Shown here in pieces: positions 5,284-11,238 of a stretch of 33,484 nucleotides of DNA. The translations under genes and the position numbers were made by a program. Positions within the stretch are counted from its first letter, which is position 1, and every line of letters starts with the position of its first letter. The notes under the pieces are model-generated. The model saw nothing but the letters and a program-made list of their open reading frames with translations. It was not told where the DNA came from and made no database searches. Source of the DNA: a virus; the IMG/VR virus record IMGVR_UViG_3300007509_000031, positions 1 to 33,484 of that record, one strand, 5' to 3'.

Positions 5284-6633
5284 ATGGCTAAAAATAAAAC
5301 TTTCGAAACTGCATGGGCTCAAATCATAGAGCAAACAGCAAAAAACTATGATAACAAGCAGGACCACCCAAGTAGTACAAGAATAACCTTTAGGTCCTTA
5401 AGTGAGGCTGAAGTACATGTGGTGGACTTCGGTAAGGTAGCTATGCGTAAAGAGCAGCTATCTGAAGAAGCTCGTAACTTGATTACAAGGTTCCTTTCCA
5501 CTAATGCAGGTTTAAAATATAAAAACAAGCTAACAGACCCTAAGTCTGAACTATCTTTTAGCCAAGTAAAAAGGGAGCTAACCAACTTAAGGGACGAAAT
5601 TAATGGGTGGGAGGCTGCTGCAGGTAATACAAACGTAGCACATAGACGAGACTCTTCAGCATCTGCTAGAGGTATTTTAAAAGCATATACGCATTTAGGT
5701 GTGGGGCTATATGAGTCCGGGGGTATTAATAGCCTCACAATAGGTAAAATGGGCAGCTTAGGGAGAGAACAGCAAGATATTGTAGATATTAATAAAGCCT
5801 TTATACAAAGTAACTCTAAGAAGATAGAAAGTGATGTTATTAAAGCTATGGGAGTATTTAATAAAGTACTAAAAGGCCAAAAAGTACACATACGAACCTT
5901 CGTAAGACAATTAATTAAGGCCAATGCTTCTAACAAGCCTGTACTAACAGTATCTTTAGGTAGTGAGGGATTTAACAAGGCTTTAGGCGGTTTAGAGGGT
6001 AATTTAAATAAAGCTTTAACTAAAGTATTAACAAACTTCACAAAGGAACTGGAAGCCAACCTAGTAAGTAAGTTAGGTGTGGATATTACGGAACTACAGG
6101 CATCTCCTTCCTTAAAAGACAACATAGGTACGGAAATAGTTAATATCTTAGCAGATAAGAAAACTCCCACTAAAGATCTCAATAAGTCTATAAAACCTAA
6201 AGGAATTAAGCTGAAGAAGCCTAGAGTCAAGGCAAAAAACTCTGCTATAAAGGTACTAGCAGCAGTAAAAGGGGCTAAAAAGAAAGGCCAAGTACAAGCC
6301 CAATTGAGTCCTATAGCTCTTAGGCAGTTGTTAAACTCTGCTATTCATGACGCTATACGAAAGAATATGGGTAAGGGTAGAGCTACTAAAGTTTTGAACT
6401 ATCGTACAGGTAGATTTGCACATAGTGTAGATATTAAAAATGTTGTTCAAACTAGAGATGGAGCTACGATGGCTTATTATTCTTATATGAATAATCCATA
6501 TGAGACATTCGCACCAGGAGGCGCTCAATACAATCGAGGCCCTACACGCGATCCAAATTTATTAATTAAAAAGAGTATGAGGCAGATTGCCGCCGCTGCG
6601 GCAATTGTCCGATTCTTCCCACAGGAGGCATAA
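5284..6633 (+). CDS. probable virion/morphogenesis protein (449 aa)
   Basis: Not firmly identified. Mostly helical, lysine-rich protein with a very basic linker near residues 300-325 (KPKGIKLKKPRVKAK). The C-terminal 80 residues have the pattern NYRTGRFAHSV ... YSYMNNPYETFAPGG ... RDPNLLIKKSMRQIA. I associate this with structural or head-tail morphogenesis proteins of tailed phages, from memory of the pattern only. AAAGGAATC precedes the ATG. It is the first gene after the P4 small-RNA element, so expression depends on read-through of that terminator. It is the only structural-looking gene in a window of early functions. It could instead be an ejected internal protein. Confidence 0.45.
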   Translation: MAKNKTFETAWAQIIEQTAKNYDNKQDHPSSTRITFRSLSEAEVHVVDFGKVAMRKEQLSEEARNLITRFLSTNAGLKYKNKLTDPKSELSFSQVKRELTNLRDEINGWEAAAGNTNVAHRRDSSASARGILKAYTHLGVGLYESGGINSLTIGKMGSLGREQQDIVDINKAFIQSNSKKIESDVIKAMGVFNKVLKGQKVHIRTFVRQLIKANASNKPVLTVSLGSEGFNKALGGLEGNLNKALTKVLTNFTKELEANLVSKLGVDITELQASPSLKDNIGTEIVNILADKKTPTKDLNKSIKPKGIKLKKPRVKAKNSAIKVLAAVKGAKKKGQVQAQLSPIALRQLLNSAIHDAIRKNMGKGRATKVLNYRTGRFAHSVDIKNVVQTRDGATMAYYSYMNNPYETFAPGGAQYNRGPTRDPNLLIKKSMRQIAAAAAIVRFFPQEA

Positions 6634-7076
6634 TGAAAATCTTAGTATCAGCATTATTAATTCTAGGTTTAACTGGGTGCTCCCCACTAAGTGTAATAAA
6701 GGGAGATATAGAATCAGTTAAACCTAGAAATCTTATTAAAACAGGAGCAACTACTGCGGTAACTTACGCAGTAGCCGGGCCGATTCCAGCTGCGCTGAAT
6801 TTGGCCACTTCTGTAGCGGTGGATGAAACTTTACCACCGCCTGAACCAGAAGTGCCTGAGATTGATCCTGGAAACAAGGAGCAAATGTGGGCATATATCT
6901 GGAAAGAAACCCAAGAAATGATTTTATATGGGTTTATCGCTTTCCTTCTATTTACTACAGTAGTAGCCCCTTGGGCAGTACAGCGTAGAGCTAGACGTAA
7001 GAGAAAGTACGATCAATATAAGTATGAAGCAAAACTTGCTAGAGAACAAAATGCGCAGAGTAACGAAGGTTCATAG
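6633..7076 (+). CDS. lipoprotein with C-terminal membrane span; predicted unimolecular spanin
   Basis: Signal sequence with lipobox LTGC (C16 would be lipidated), a periplasmic region of about 75 residues with a proline-rich stretch (PPPEPEVPEIDPG, 68-80), then one transmembrane segment at about 97-116 (ILYGFIAFLLFTTVVAPW) and a very basic tail (QRRARRKRKYD). An outer-membrane lipid anchor at one end and an inner-membrane span at the other is the defining topology of unimolecular spanins such as T1 gp11, which fuse the two membranes at lysis. The 147-aa length is suitable. AGGAGG ribosome site; TAATG overlap with the gene before. No endolysin or holin was recognised nearby, so the role stays a prediction. 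Confidence 0.5.
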   Translation: MKILVSALLILGLTGCSPLSVIKGDIESVKPRNLIKTGATTAVTYAVAGPIPAALNLATSVAVDETLPPPEPEVPEIDPGNKEQMWAYIWKETQEMILYGFIAFLLFTTVVAPWAVQRRARRKRKYDQYKYEAKLAREQNAQSNEGS

Positions 7077-7099
7077 TACCTTCTAACACAGGAGATTAT

Positions 7100-7210
7100 A
7101 TGTTTCCACGCAAACAAAGTCCTTGGGACGAAGATAATTTAACCAGTTGTAAAGTATGCTGGTTTTTATTAATAACAGTGTTACTAGTATGGCTTGGTCA
7201 GGTCTTATAG
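7100..7210 (+). CDS. 36-aa membrane microprotein, possibly the N-terminal part of the next frame
   Basis: Reads MFPRKQSPWDEDNLTSCKVC followed by a hydrophobic end (WFLLITVLLVWLGQVL). A strong ribosome site (AGGAG) is 6-7 nt before the ATG. It overlaps the frame at 7156-7389, which itself has no ribosome site. Adding one T to the T5 run at 7163-7167 would join the two into one 96-aa protein with a cytoplasmic N-terminus, one membrane span and a charged tail. It may thus be half of a frameshifted gene rather than a complete microprotein. Confidence 0.45.
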   Translation: MFPRKQSPWDEDNLTSCKVCWFLLITVLLVWLGQVL

Positions 7211-7389
7211 TAGCAAGTATTCTCTACCTTAATTCGGTCAGTGTAGAGAATGACATAAAACCGGTCAGACCGAAAGAGATAAAACAAGAAGAAAAATATC
7301 AGCATAAACTTCCTAAAGAAAAACGTAAACATTTAAGATGTGAGCCTACTTGGGATATATACCATCAACCTTCTTGTATAAAAGTTTAA
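7156..7389 (+). CDS. single-pass membrane protein with charged tail (77 aa), start uncertain
   Basis: Unrecognised. A hydrophobic segment (AWSGLIVASILYLNSV, about residues 13-28) is followed by a long basic, soluble tail (KEIKQEEKYQHKLPKEKRKH) ending with two cysteines (LRCEP...PSCIKV). Neither ATG 7156 nor the in-frame ATG 7189 has a ribosome site. See the 7100 gene: a single-base difference would give this frame the well-signalled start at 7100. Confidence 0.45.
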   Translation: MLVFINNSVTSMAWSGLIVASILYLNSVSVENDIKPVRPKEIKQEEKYQHKLPKEKRKHLRCEPTWDIYHQPSCIKV

Positions 7390-7405
7390 GGAATAGTTTA
7401 AGAAA

Positions 7406-7744
7406 ATGAAAGAAGCATTAGATGTAAGTACATTTTCCTTACAAATTGGAGAATTAATAACCCCATTTATTGCTATGATGACAGTAGTAATTGTAGGGTT
7501 ACTAGTAAAAGATATAGCAGGGGATATTGCTAATGGAATATCCTTTAAATATTTTGGTCCCTTTAAAGAAGGGGACAAAGTTATGCTAGATGGACACAAA
7601 GCAGTTATAGTTAAAATAGGCTTAACTACTAGTGTCTTTGGGTGTGATGACCCAGAAAGAGGTTATATTTGGAGGTATGTTCCAAATGACCGTATTGGTA
7701 TGTTAAAACTAGGAAAAATAATTTCTAGTAGTAAAAAGATATAG
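7406..7744 (+). CDS. minimal MscS-like mechanosensitive channel protein (112 aa)
   Basis: Resembles the pore helix plus beta domain of MscS channels. One membrane segment (about 17-38) leads through GDIANGISFKYFGPFKEGDKV (written in parts: DIANGISFKYF, then GPFKEGDKVMLDG at 51-63), comparable with MscS AAGVLLVMFRPFRAGEYV. Then come KAVIVKIGLTTSVF and IWRYVPNDRI at 88-97, corresponding to the IPNG...I strand. The outer helices TM1/TM2 and the C-terminal alpha/beta cage are absent. It could form a small channel, mix with host MscS subunits or block them; these are inferences. The ribosome site is weak (AAGGA is distant). Neighbours are envelope proteins. Confidence 0.6.
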   Translation: MKEALDVSTFSLQIGELITPFIAMMTVVIVGLLVKDIAGDIANGISFKYFGPFKEGDKVMLDGHKAVIVKIGLTTSVFGCDDPERGYIWRYVPNDRIGMLKLGKIISSSKKI

Positions 7745-7752
7745 GAGTATAA

Positions 7753-8217
7753 ATGAAATTTACTTATGATAAAATGCCTGCAATGATGCCTTTACCTATC
7801 CCTACTAAAGATAAAGGATTTTTTGGGGCTATTATTTTATGGATTCTAACAACTAGAAAATGGAAGTTAGTAGAAGATTGGGTTTACAATATTGATGGAA
7901 CACAATATAAAGTTCCTGCAGGATTTGTATTTGATGGAGCTTCAGTTCCTAAATACTTTAGAAGTTGGCTATCTCCAATGGGAGTATTGTTAATTGCAGG
8001 GTTAGTCCATGATTATGGTTACAAACATGCTAAATTGAAGATGTATAATGGTGTAGCTACAGAAGTTAATAATCAAAAATATTTCGATAAGTTATTTAGA
8101 GATATTGCTATTGAAATTAATGGGTTCAAACTTATTAACTACATCGCATATTATGCTCTTAGACTTGGAGGATTTATTGCATGGAGAGGTCATAGAAAGC
8201 GTGATGCAGAGCTATAA
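7753..8217 (+). CDS. DUF1353 family protein (154 aa)
   Basis: Matches the DUF1353 pattern common in phages and prophages: YKVPAGFVFDGASVPKYF (52-69), then LVHDYGYKHA (84-93), a helical region (KLFRDIAIEINGF) and a C-terminal RLGGFIAWRGH. The conserved D61, H86 and D87 suggest a metal or catalytic site, but the biochemical function of the family is not established. No signal peptide; mildly hydrophobic segments near 24-33 and 76-85. Clear ribosome site (AGGAG, 6 nt). In many phages DUF1353 genes sit close to tail or lysis genes, which fits the spanin-like gene upstream. Confidence 0.75.
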   Translation: MKFTYDKMPAMMPLPIPTKDKGFFGAIILWILTTRKWKLVEDWVYNIDGTQYKVPAGFVFDGASVPKYFRSWLSPMGVLLIAGLVHDYGYKHAKLKMYNGVATEVNNQKYFDKLFRDIAIEINGFKLINYIAYYALRLGGFIAWRGHRKRDAEL

Positions 8218-8277
8218 GTTTTTTGATCACAGACCTTGTCGCAATAAAACTATATTAGCGTTTCCTTAAATAATGTC

Positions 8278-8306
8278 TTGACAAATCGGTAAAAATTTGA
8301 TATAAT
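8278..8306 (+). promoter_or_regulatory. promoter P5, sigma-70 consensus
   Basis: TTGACA 8278-8283, TATAAT 8301-8306, 17-bp spacer. The expected start is about 8313. The transcript meets a terminator about 60 nt later. The sequence 8218-8277 between the DUF1353 gene and this promoter holds nothing that I recognise. Confidence 0.9.
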
Positions 8307-8312
8307 ATATTC

Positions 8313-8374
8313 AGATTTTGGGAAATTTCCAAATTTTATTTTTATAGGAGGTCGTAAAAACCCTCCTATTTTTT
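8313..8374 (+). ncRNA. candidate ~62-nt RNA ending in a terminator (leader attenuator or sRNA)
   Basis: Runs from the expected P5 start to a U-tract. It contains TTTTGGGAAATTTCC with the perfect palindrome GGAAATTTCC (8321-8330), then the terminator: ATAGGAGG (8344-8351) pairs with CCTCCTAT (8362-8369), followed by a run of six T's. The 5' arm is itself a full Shine-Dalgarno sequence locked in the stem. Either an independent small RNA or an attenuator upstream of the secreted-protein genes starting at 8424. Confidence 0.5.
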
Positions 8375-8423
8375 GACACAACTATATTAGAATTTGCTAA
8401 TATACTTTTATGAGGAATTTAAA

Positions 8424-8756
8424 ATGACTAAGACTATTTTTACCACTACTATCGCCCTGGCTCTTTTCGCTGGATCTGCTTCTGCATTCTTTGGAAGTGA
8501 CGATAACAATACTGATGGTTACTTTGCTAACAATACTGATGGAGCATTCGATGGCCGCGGACGCGGCAAAGGCTATGGACGCGCTGATGCTGAAGGTAAT
8601 TTTTCTATGACTATCAATGCTTCTGGCTCTGGTAGTTCTAAGATGAACGCTGATATTGACGGGGATACTAATTCTCGCTTTAATGGAGTAAATGATACAC
8701 GATTTGCATCTACTCCACACTACTATGGCCTTGCCCCTTATGGCACAGCCAAGTAA
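8424..8756 (+). CDS. secreted Gly/Asn/Asp-rich protein (110 aa)
   Basis: Clear Sec signal peptide (MTKTIFTTTIALALFAGSASA, cleavage after residue 21 predicted). The mature part is rich in G, N, D and S with low complexity (GRGRGKGYGRADAEGNFSM; INASGSGSSKMNADIDGD) and ends YYGLAPYGTAK. Composition and the GYGR/FSM.../APYG pattern remind me of small secreted proteins annotated as sulfur-globule proteins in sulfur-oxidising bacteria; this is a resemblance, not an identification. ATG 8424 with GAGGA upstream is chosen over a TTG at 8394. It uses more CGT/CGC/GGC codons than neighbours, suggesting high expression. It would act in the periplasm or outside. Confidence 0.6.
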   Translation: MTKTIFTTTIALALFAGSASAFFGSDDNNTDGYFANNTDGAFDGRGRGKGYGRADAEGNFSMTINASGSGSSKMNADIDGDTNSRFNGVNDTRFASTPHYYGLAPYGTAK

Positions 8757-8783
8757 TTTTTTAACAAAATATAGGAAATGATT

Positions 8784-9056
8784 ATGAAGAAAATTTTAGC
8801 AATGGTAACACTTTTAGTAACTGTAGGTTCAGCAAATGCATTTGATATGCCTTGGGACAACGATAACTATGGTTACGAAGATAATGGCATTTTCGCCTTT
8901 AACGGTTATGACTATTTCGATCCTCGTTGGTTCTCAACTGAGTTTACAAATATGATTAATGAGTTTGATGATGATAATGACTATCCAGTGCATACAGCTC
9001 GTGGCACTTATTGGAATCCTGCTTCTACACACAATTTTAGTGTTGTAGAAAAATAA
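8784..9056 (+). CDS. secreted aromatic/acidic protein (90 aa)
   Basis: Sec signal peptide (MKKILAMVTLLVTVGSANA) followed by FDMPWDNDNYGYEDNG. The mature region is rich in N, D, Y, F and W and lacks cysteine. ATG 8784 is preferred over 8778 because AGGA lies 7 nt upstream of 8784 and only 1 nt from 8778. Same signal-peptide layout as its two neighbours, so the three probably act together. The AFDMPW start of the mature chain resembles the secreted sulfur-globule-type proteins mentioned for the preceding gene. Unknown function; exported by inference. Confidence 0.55.
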   Translation: MKKILAMVTLLVTVGSANAFDMPWDNDNYGYEDNGIFAFNGYDYFDPRWFSTEFTNMINEFDDDNDYPVHTARGTYWNPASTHNFSVVEK

Positions 9057-9103
9057 AGAAAGAAGGAGGAGGGAACCCCCTTTAATTTATTATGGAGAAT
9101 ATA

Positions 9104-9325
9104 ATGAAAACTTTATTTTTAGCACTCGCTCTTGTAGTAACATCTGCTTCAGCTAATTGGATGGATGTTTATGATGGTGCATGGTTTGTTCCAGAACCGC
9201 TTACTGAGGAAGAGAATTACCTTATGTTTGATGAGGAACTATATAAGCCTCTACCAGTACTGCTTATAGAGGCAGATCCTGAAGTGGAAGCTTGGCGTGA
9301 AACTAACGGATACTGGGATTACTAA
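9104..9325 (+). CDS. small secreted acidic protein (73 aa)
   Basis: Sec signal peptide (MKTLFLALALVVTSASA) followed by an acidic, tryptophan-containing mature part of about 56 residues (NWMDVYDGAWFVPEPLTEEE ... RETNGYWDY). ATG 9104 is chosen over ATG 9092 because GGAG (9094-9097) is well placed for it. A G/C-rich potential hairpin (AAGGAGG with CCCCCTT, 9061-9082) lies before it but has no T-run. Third of three adjacent genes for small exported proteins. Function unknown. Confidence 0.55.
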   Translation: MKTLFLALALVVTSASANWMDVYDGAWFVPEPLTEEENYLMFDEELYKPLPVLLIEADPEVEAWRETNGYWDY

Positions 9326-9432
9326 TGCAAACACTAAGAGCGATTTACACAATCTGGCTAATGAATTGTCCTTTACCTAGACTATATAGATGGACTAAGG
9401 GGAAGGCTAATGAACGAAGCCTTAACAATTAA
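9325..9432 (+). CDS. 35-aa microprotein
   Basis: Starts in a TAATG overlap with the previous stop and has GGGA about 8 nt upstream. Reads MQTLRAIYTIWLMNCPLPRL then a basic end (YRWTKGKANERSLNN), possibly a short membrane-associated amphipathic helix. Overlaps the next microprotein by 23 nt. Function unknown. Confidence 0.35.
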   Translation: MQTLRAIYTIWLMNCPLPRLYRWTKGKANERSLNN

Positions 9433-9523
9433 ACAGAAGTTATTCATAGGTGTACTAGTTCTACCTCCTGCCGCTGCAATGTTATTAACTTTCATTGTAG
9501 TAGTTTTGGAGCTACTTAGTTAA
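9410..9523 (+). CDS. 37-aa single-span membrane microprotein
   Basis: Reads MNEALTIKQKLFIGVLVLPP followed by a hydrophobic stretch (AAAMLLTFIVVVLELLS). A strong purine-rich ribosome site (AAGGGGAAGG) lies just upstream, supporting translation. The gene ends 23 nt before a strong terminator and is the last of the P5 unit. Function unknown; a small holin-like or regulatory membrane peptide is possible. Confidence 0.45.
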   Translation: MNEALTIKQKLFIGVLVLPPAAAMLLTFIVVVLELLS

Positions 9524-9546
9524 ACACTTAAGGATGAGTAGTTTAG

Positions 9547-9570
9547 CCCCTCTTTTGGGAGGGGTTTTTT
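9547..9570 (+). terminator. intrinsic terminator
   Basis: CCCCTC (9547-9552) pairs with GAGGGG (9559-9564) and is followed directly by TTTTTT. It closes the unit of secreted and membrane microproteins. Confidence 0.85.
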
Positions 9571-9577
9571 ATTGTCG

Positions 9578-9603
9578 AATTTGTTGCGAAAATGCAACAA
9601 ATT
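9578..9603. promoter_or_regulatory. perfect 10-bp inverted repeat upstream of the porin promoter
   Basis: AATTTGTTGC (9578-9587) and GCAACAAATT (9594-9603) are exact reverse complements around GAAAAT. The repeat ends 26 bp before the -35 box of P6 and has no following T-run, so it looks more like a protein-binding site than a terminator. A second dyad, TTTTCG (9645-9650) and CGAAAA (9667-9672), flanks the -10 box itself. Confidence 0.5.
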
Positions 9604-9629
9604 ATTTGCACTTTTACAACAAAAAGTTC

Positions 9630-9658
9630 TTGACATCGAGGTTATTTTCGTGTATAAT
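9630..9658 (+). promoter_or_regulatory. promoter P6, sigma-70 consensus (porin gene)
   Basis: TTGACA 9630-9635, TATAAT 9653-9658, 17-bp spacer. The expected start is about 9665. The -10 region is embedded in dyad symmetry (CGTGTATAATATACG and the outer TTTTCG/CGAAAA), suggesting repression by a dimeric regulator. The gene at 9706 has AGGAG 7 nt before its ATG. Confidence 0.9.
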
Positions 9659-9705
9659 ATACGAGTCGAAAATGACAAATTAATATAATTTTATTAGGAG
9701 TAAAA

Positions 9706-10545
9706 ATGAATAAAAAGTTAATTACAGCAGGTTTAGTAGCTACTACATTAGGTTTAGTAGGCTGTGGAGCAAATGATGCAGAAGCAGGATTTTTCGGATC
9801 TGTAGAGAAAACTTGGAACAACAGTGCCGAAGTTTTAGACACTGAAGATACATATTTAGGTTACACAATTAATGAAGATTTAGGTAATGGCTATTCAGCT
9901 ATTGGTGAATTATCAGTAGATATCGATAGTTCAGTAACAGAGCGTAAGTCTTACGCAGGTATCGCTAATACAGCAGGTCAGGTTGCTTTAGGTAAGCAAG
10001 CATCTGTTCAAGGTTTTGTAGGGGATACTACAATTGATATCTTTGAAGGTCCAAGTTTTGATGTTAATAATGCATCTAACATTGATAATGCCGCTACTGG
10101 TAAGGTCAATTTAGGTAATATCACAGTACTAGGATCTACTATTCCTTCTGCTGGGGATGATTCTTATGAATTAGGTGCTACACTTGATTTAGGTGCTATT
10201 AATTTAGTAGGCGCATATGCAGAAACTTCTGCAGATGTTAAGAATACTATTTTAGGTGCTACAACAAACTACAATGGAGTAGCTTTGGGCGGAACGCTTG
10301 AAACTGAAGAAAGTGCTGCTGGCGTAGAGGTGGATACTGCTACAGTCGTAGCTGCGGTCTCAGCTGGTTCAAACACTTTGAAAAGTGGTTTCCAAGATGT
10401 AGAAAATACTAAGGAAACTTATACTGTAGAGGGAATTCATGACTTCTCTAAGCAGACTTCAGCTTATATCAATTATCAGACTTCAGAGACTGATGCTGGT
10501 GTAGAATCTGATACAACTACTTTAGGTTTCCGCGTTAAATTCTAA
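9706..10545 (+). CDS. phage-encoded Gram-negative porin-like outer-membrane protein (279 aa)
   Basis: The signal sequence has a lipobox-like LVGC (C20) and a possible signal-peptidase site after DAEA (residue 27). The mature chain shows the porin layout: alternating amphipathic beta-strands, ERKSYAGIANTAGQVALGKQ (80-99), comparable with the RqayvGL...fGtvtlGrq motif of Gram-negative porins, then an acidic DTTIDIFEG loop region. The last strand, TTLGFRVKF, ends in F, as needed for outer-membrane assembly by the BAM complex. It is shorter than typical 16-stranded porins (300-370 aa). It has its own promoter and terminator, i.e. a self-contained cassette, as expected for a gene altering the host surface. 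A related precedent is the Lc porin of phage PA-2. Confidence 0.7.
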   Translation: MNKKLITAGLVATTLGLVGCGANDAEAGFFGSVEKTWNNSAEVLDTEDTYLGYTINEDLGNGYSAIGELSVDIDSSVTERKSYAGIANTAGQVALGKQASVQGFVGDTTIDIFEGPSFDVNNASNIDNAATGKVNLGNITVLGSTIPSAGDDSYELGATLDLGAINLVGAYAETSADVKNTILGATTNYNGVALGGTLETEESAAGVEVDTATVVAAVSAGSNTLKSGFQDVENTKETYTVEGIHDFSKQTSAYINYQTSETDAGVESDTTTLGFRVKF

Positions 10546-10565
10546 GCTCAACCCTATGTAGTGAG

Positions 10566-10588
10566 AACCCGCCTTGTGCGGGTTTTTT
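10566..10588 (+). terminator. intrinsic terminator after the porin gene
   Basis: AACCCGC (10566-10572) pairs with GCGGGTT (10578-10584), loop CTTGT, followed by a T-run to 10588. The 85 nt up to promoter P7 hold no recognisable feature. Confidence 0.88.
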
Positions 10589-10673
10589 ATTGTCCAAATT
10601 TTCTCAAGGTTGCGCCTATTACCATCACAGTATAGGTTCCAAATATTACATATGAGTATATAAAAAATATTTC

Positions 10674-10702
10674 TTGACAAATTAGGTTATTTCTAGTATA
10701 AT
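10674..10702 (+). promoter_or_regulatory. promoter P7, sigma-70 consensus
   Basis: TTGACA 10674-10679, TATAAT 10697-10702, 17-bp spacer. The expected start is about 10709. The leader contains ATTTGACAAAT (10711-10721), a perfect dyad with a central A. Confidence 0.9.
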
Positions 10703-10751
10703 ATACGCATATTTGACAAATTTTTAGATTAGCGAAGGAGGTTAGAGTGTT

Positions 10752-11021
10752 TTGAATTGGTACACTTGGTACTTAATATTTGCAATATCAGGAGGTATAA
10801 CTTCCTATTTAGCATTATTTAGTCCAGCTAAACAAATAGCTTTAGAACTAAACCCTTGTTGTGTTTGTTCAACTAATCCTATACTTACAGCAATTATATG
10901 GGTATTACTATCCGCTTTAGTGATACCCGTTTTAATAATACCATTACTTATACCTAGTAAGCAATATATCTTTGTTGCTACACTAGGTAAATCATTAGCA
11001 GAAAGGAGAAAACAAAAATGA
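10752..11021 (+). CDS. polytopic small membrane protein, TTG start (89 aa)
   Basis: Unrecognised. Two or three hydrophobic segments: about 3-22 (WYTWYLIFAISGGITSYLAL), 46-68 (AIIWVLLSALVIPVLIIPLL) and a weaker one between. The middle region has CCVCSTNP and the tail is basic (KSLAERRKQK), so the C-terminus is probably cytoplasmic. The start is a TTG with a full AAGGAGG ribosome site 10 nt upstream; a nearer GTG at 10747 hits a stop after two codons. It overlaps the next gene by 4 nt. Confidence 0.6.
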   Translation: MNWYTWYLIFAISGGITSYLALFSPAKQIALELNPCCVCSTNPILTAIIWVLLSALVIPVLIIPLLIPSKQYIFVATLGKSLAERRKQK

Positions 11022-11227
11022 GTGAAGAAAAAAATGTAATTACAATCGAAGACAAAGAATACACTATAGATGAGTTGACAGACGAGCAAAGAAGTTTAGT
11101 AGGAATTTATAGATCATGGTCTTCAGAACTTAACGAGTTAAGACTAGAAGTAGCGAAAGTTGAAGCAGCGCTAAGAGATTTAACACGCGAAATTACTTCA
11201 TCTGTAACCGAAGAGGTTGAGGACTGA
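11018..11227 (+). CDS. small coiled-coil protein, DUF6447-like (69 aa)
   Basis: The N-terminus has the pattern VITIEDKEYTIDELTDEQRS, followed by a helix (LNELRLEVAKVEAALRDLTR). This matches my recollection of a family of short proteins (DUF6447) in marine phages and cyanophages, in which a beta-hairpin precedes a coiled coil. Function unknown. Starts in an ATGA overlap with the membrane protein gene and has AGGAG about 9 nt upstream; the pair is probably co-translated. Confidence 0.55.
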   Translation: MSEEKNVITIEDKEYTIDELTDEQRSLVGIYRSWSSELNELRLEVAKVEAALRDLTREITSSVTEEVED

Positions 11228-11238
11228 AAAAATAATTC

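Noticed and set aside
5346-6230. Long open frame on the minus strand (294 codons)
   Set aside because: It lies fully within the well-supported + strand gene 5284-6633, has no ribosome site or promoter, and its leucine/serine-rich translation is typical of an antisense shadow.
9061-9082. G/C-rich hairpin between the second and third secreted-protein genes
   Set aside because: Contains a mismatch and lacks a T-run; may only be the purine-rich region near a ribosome site.
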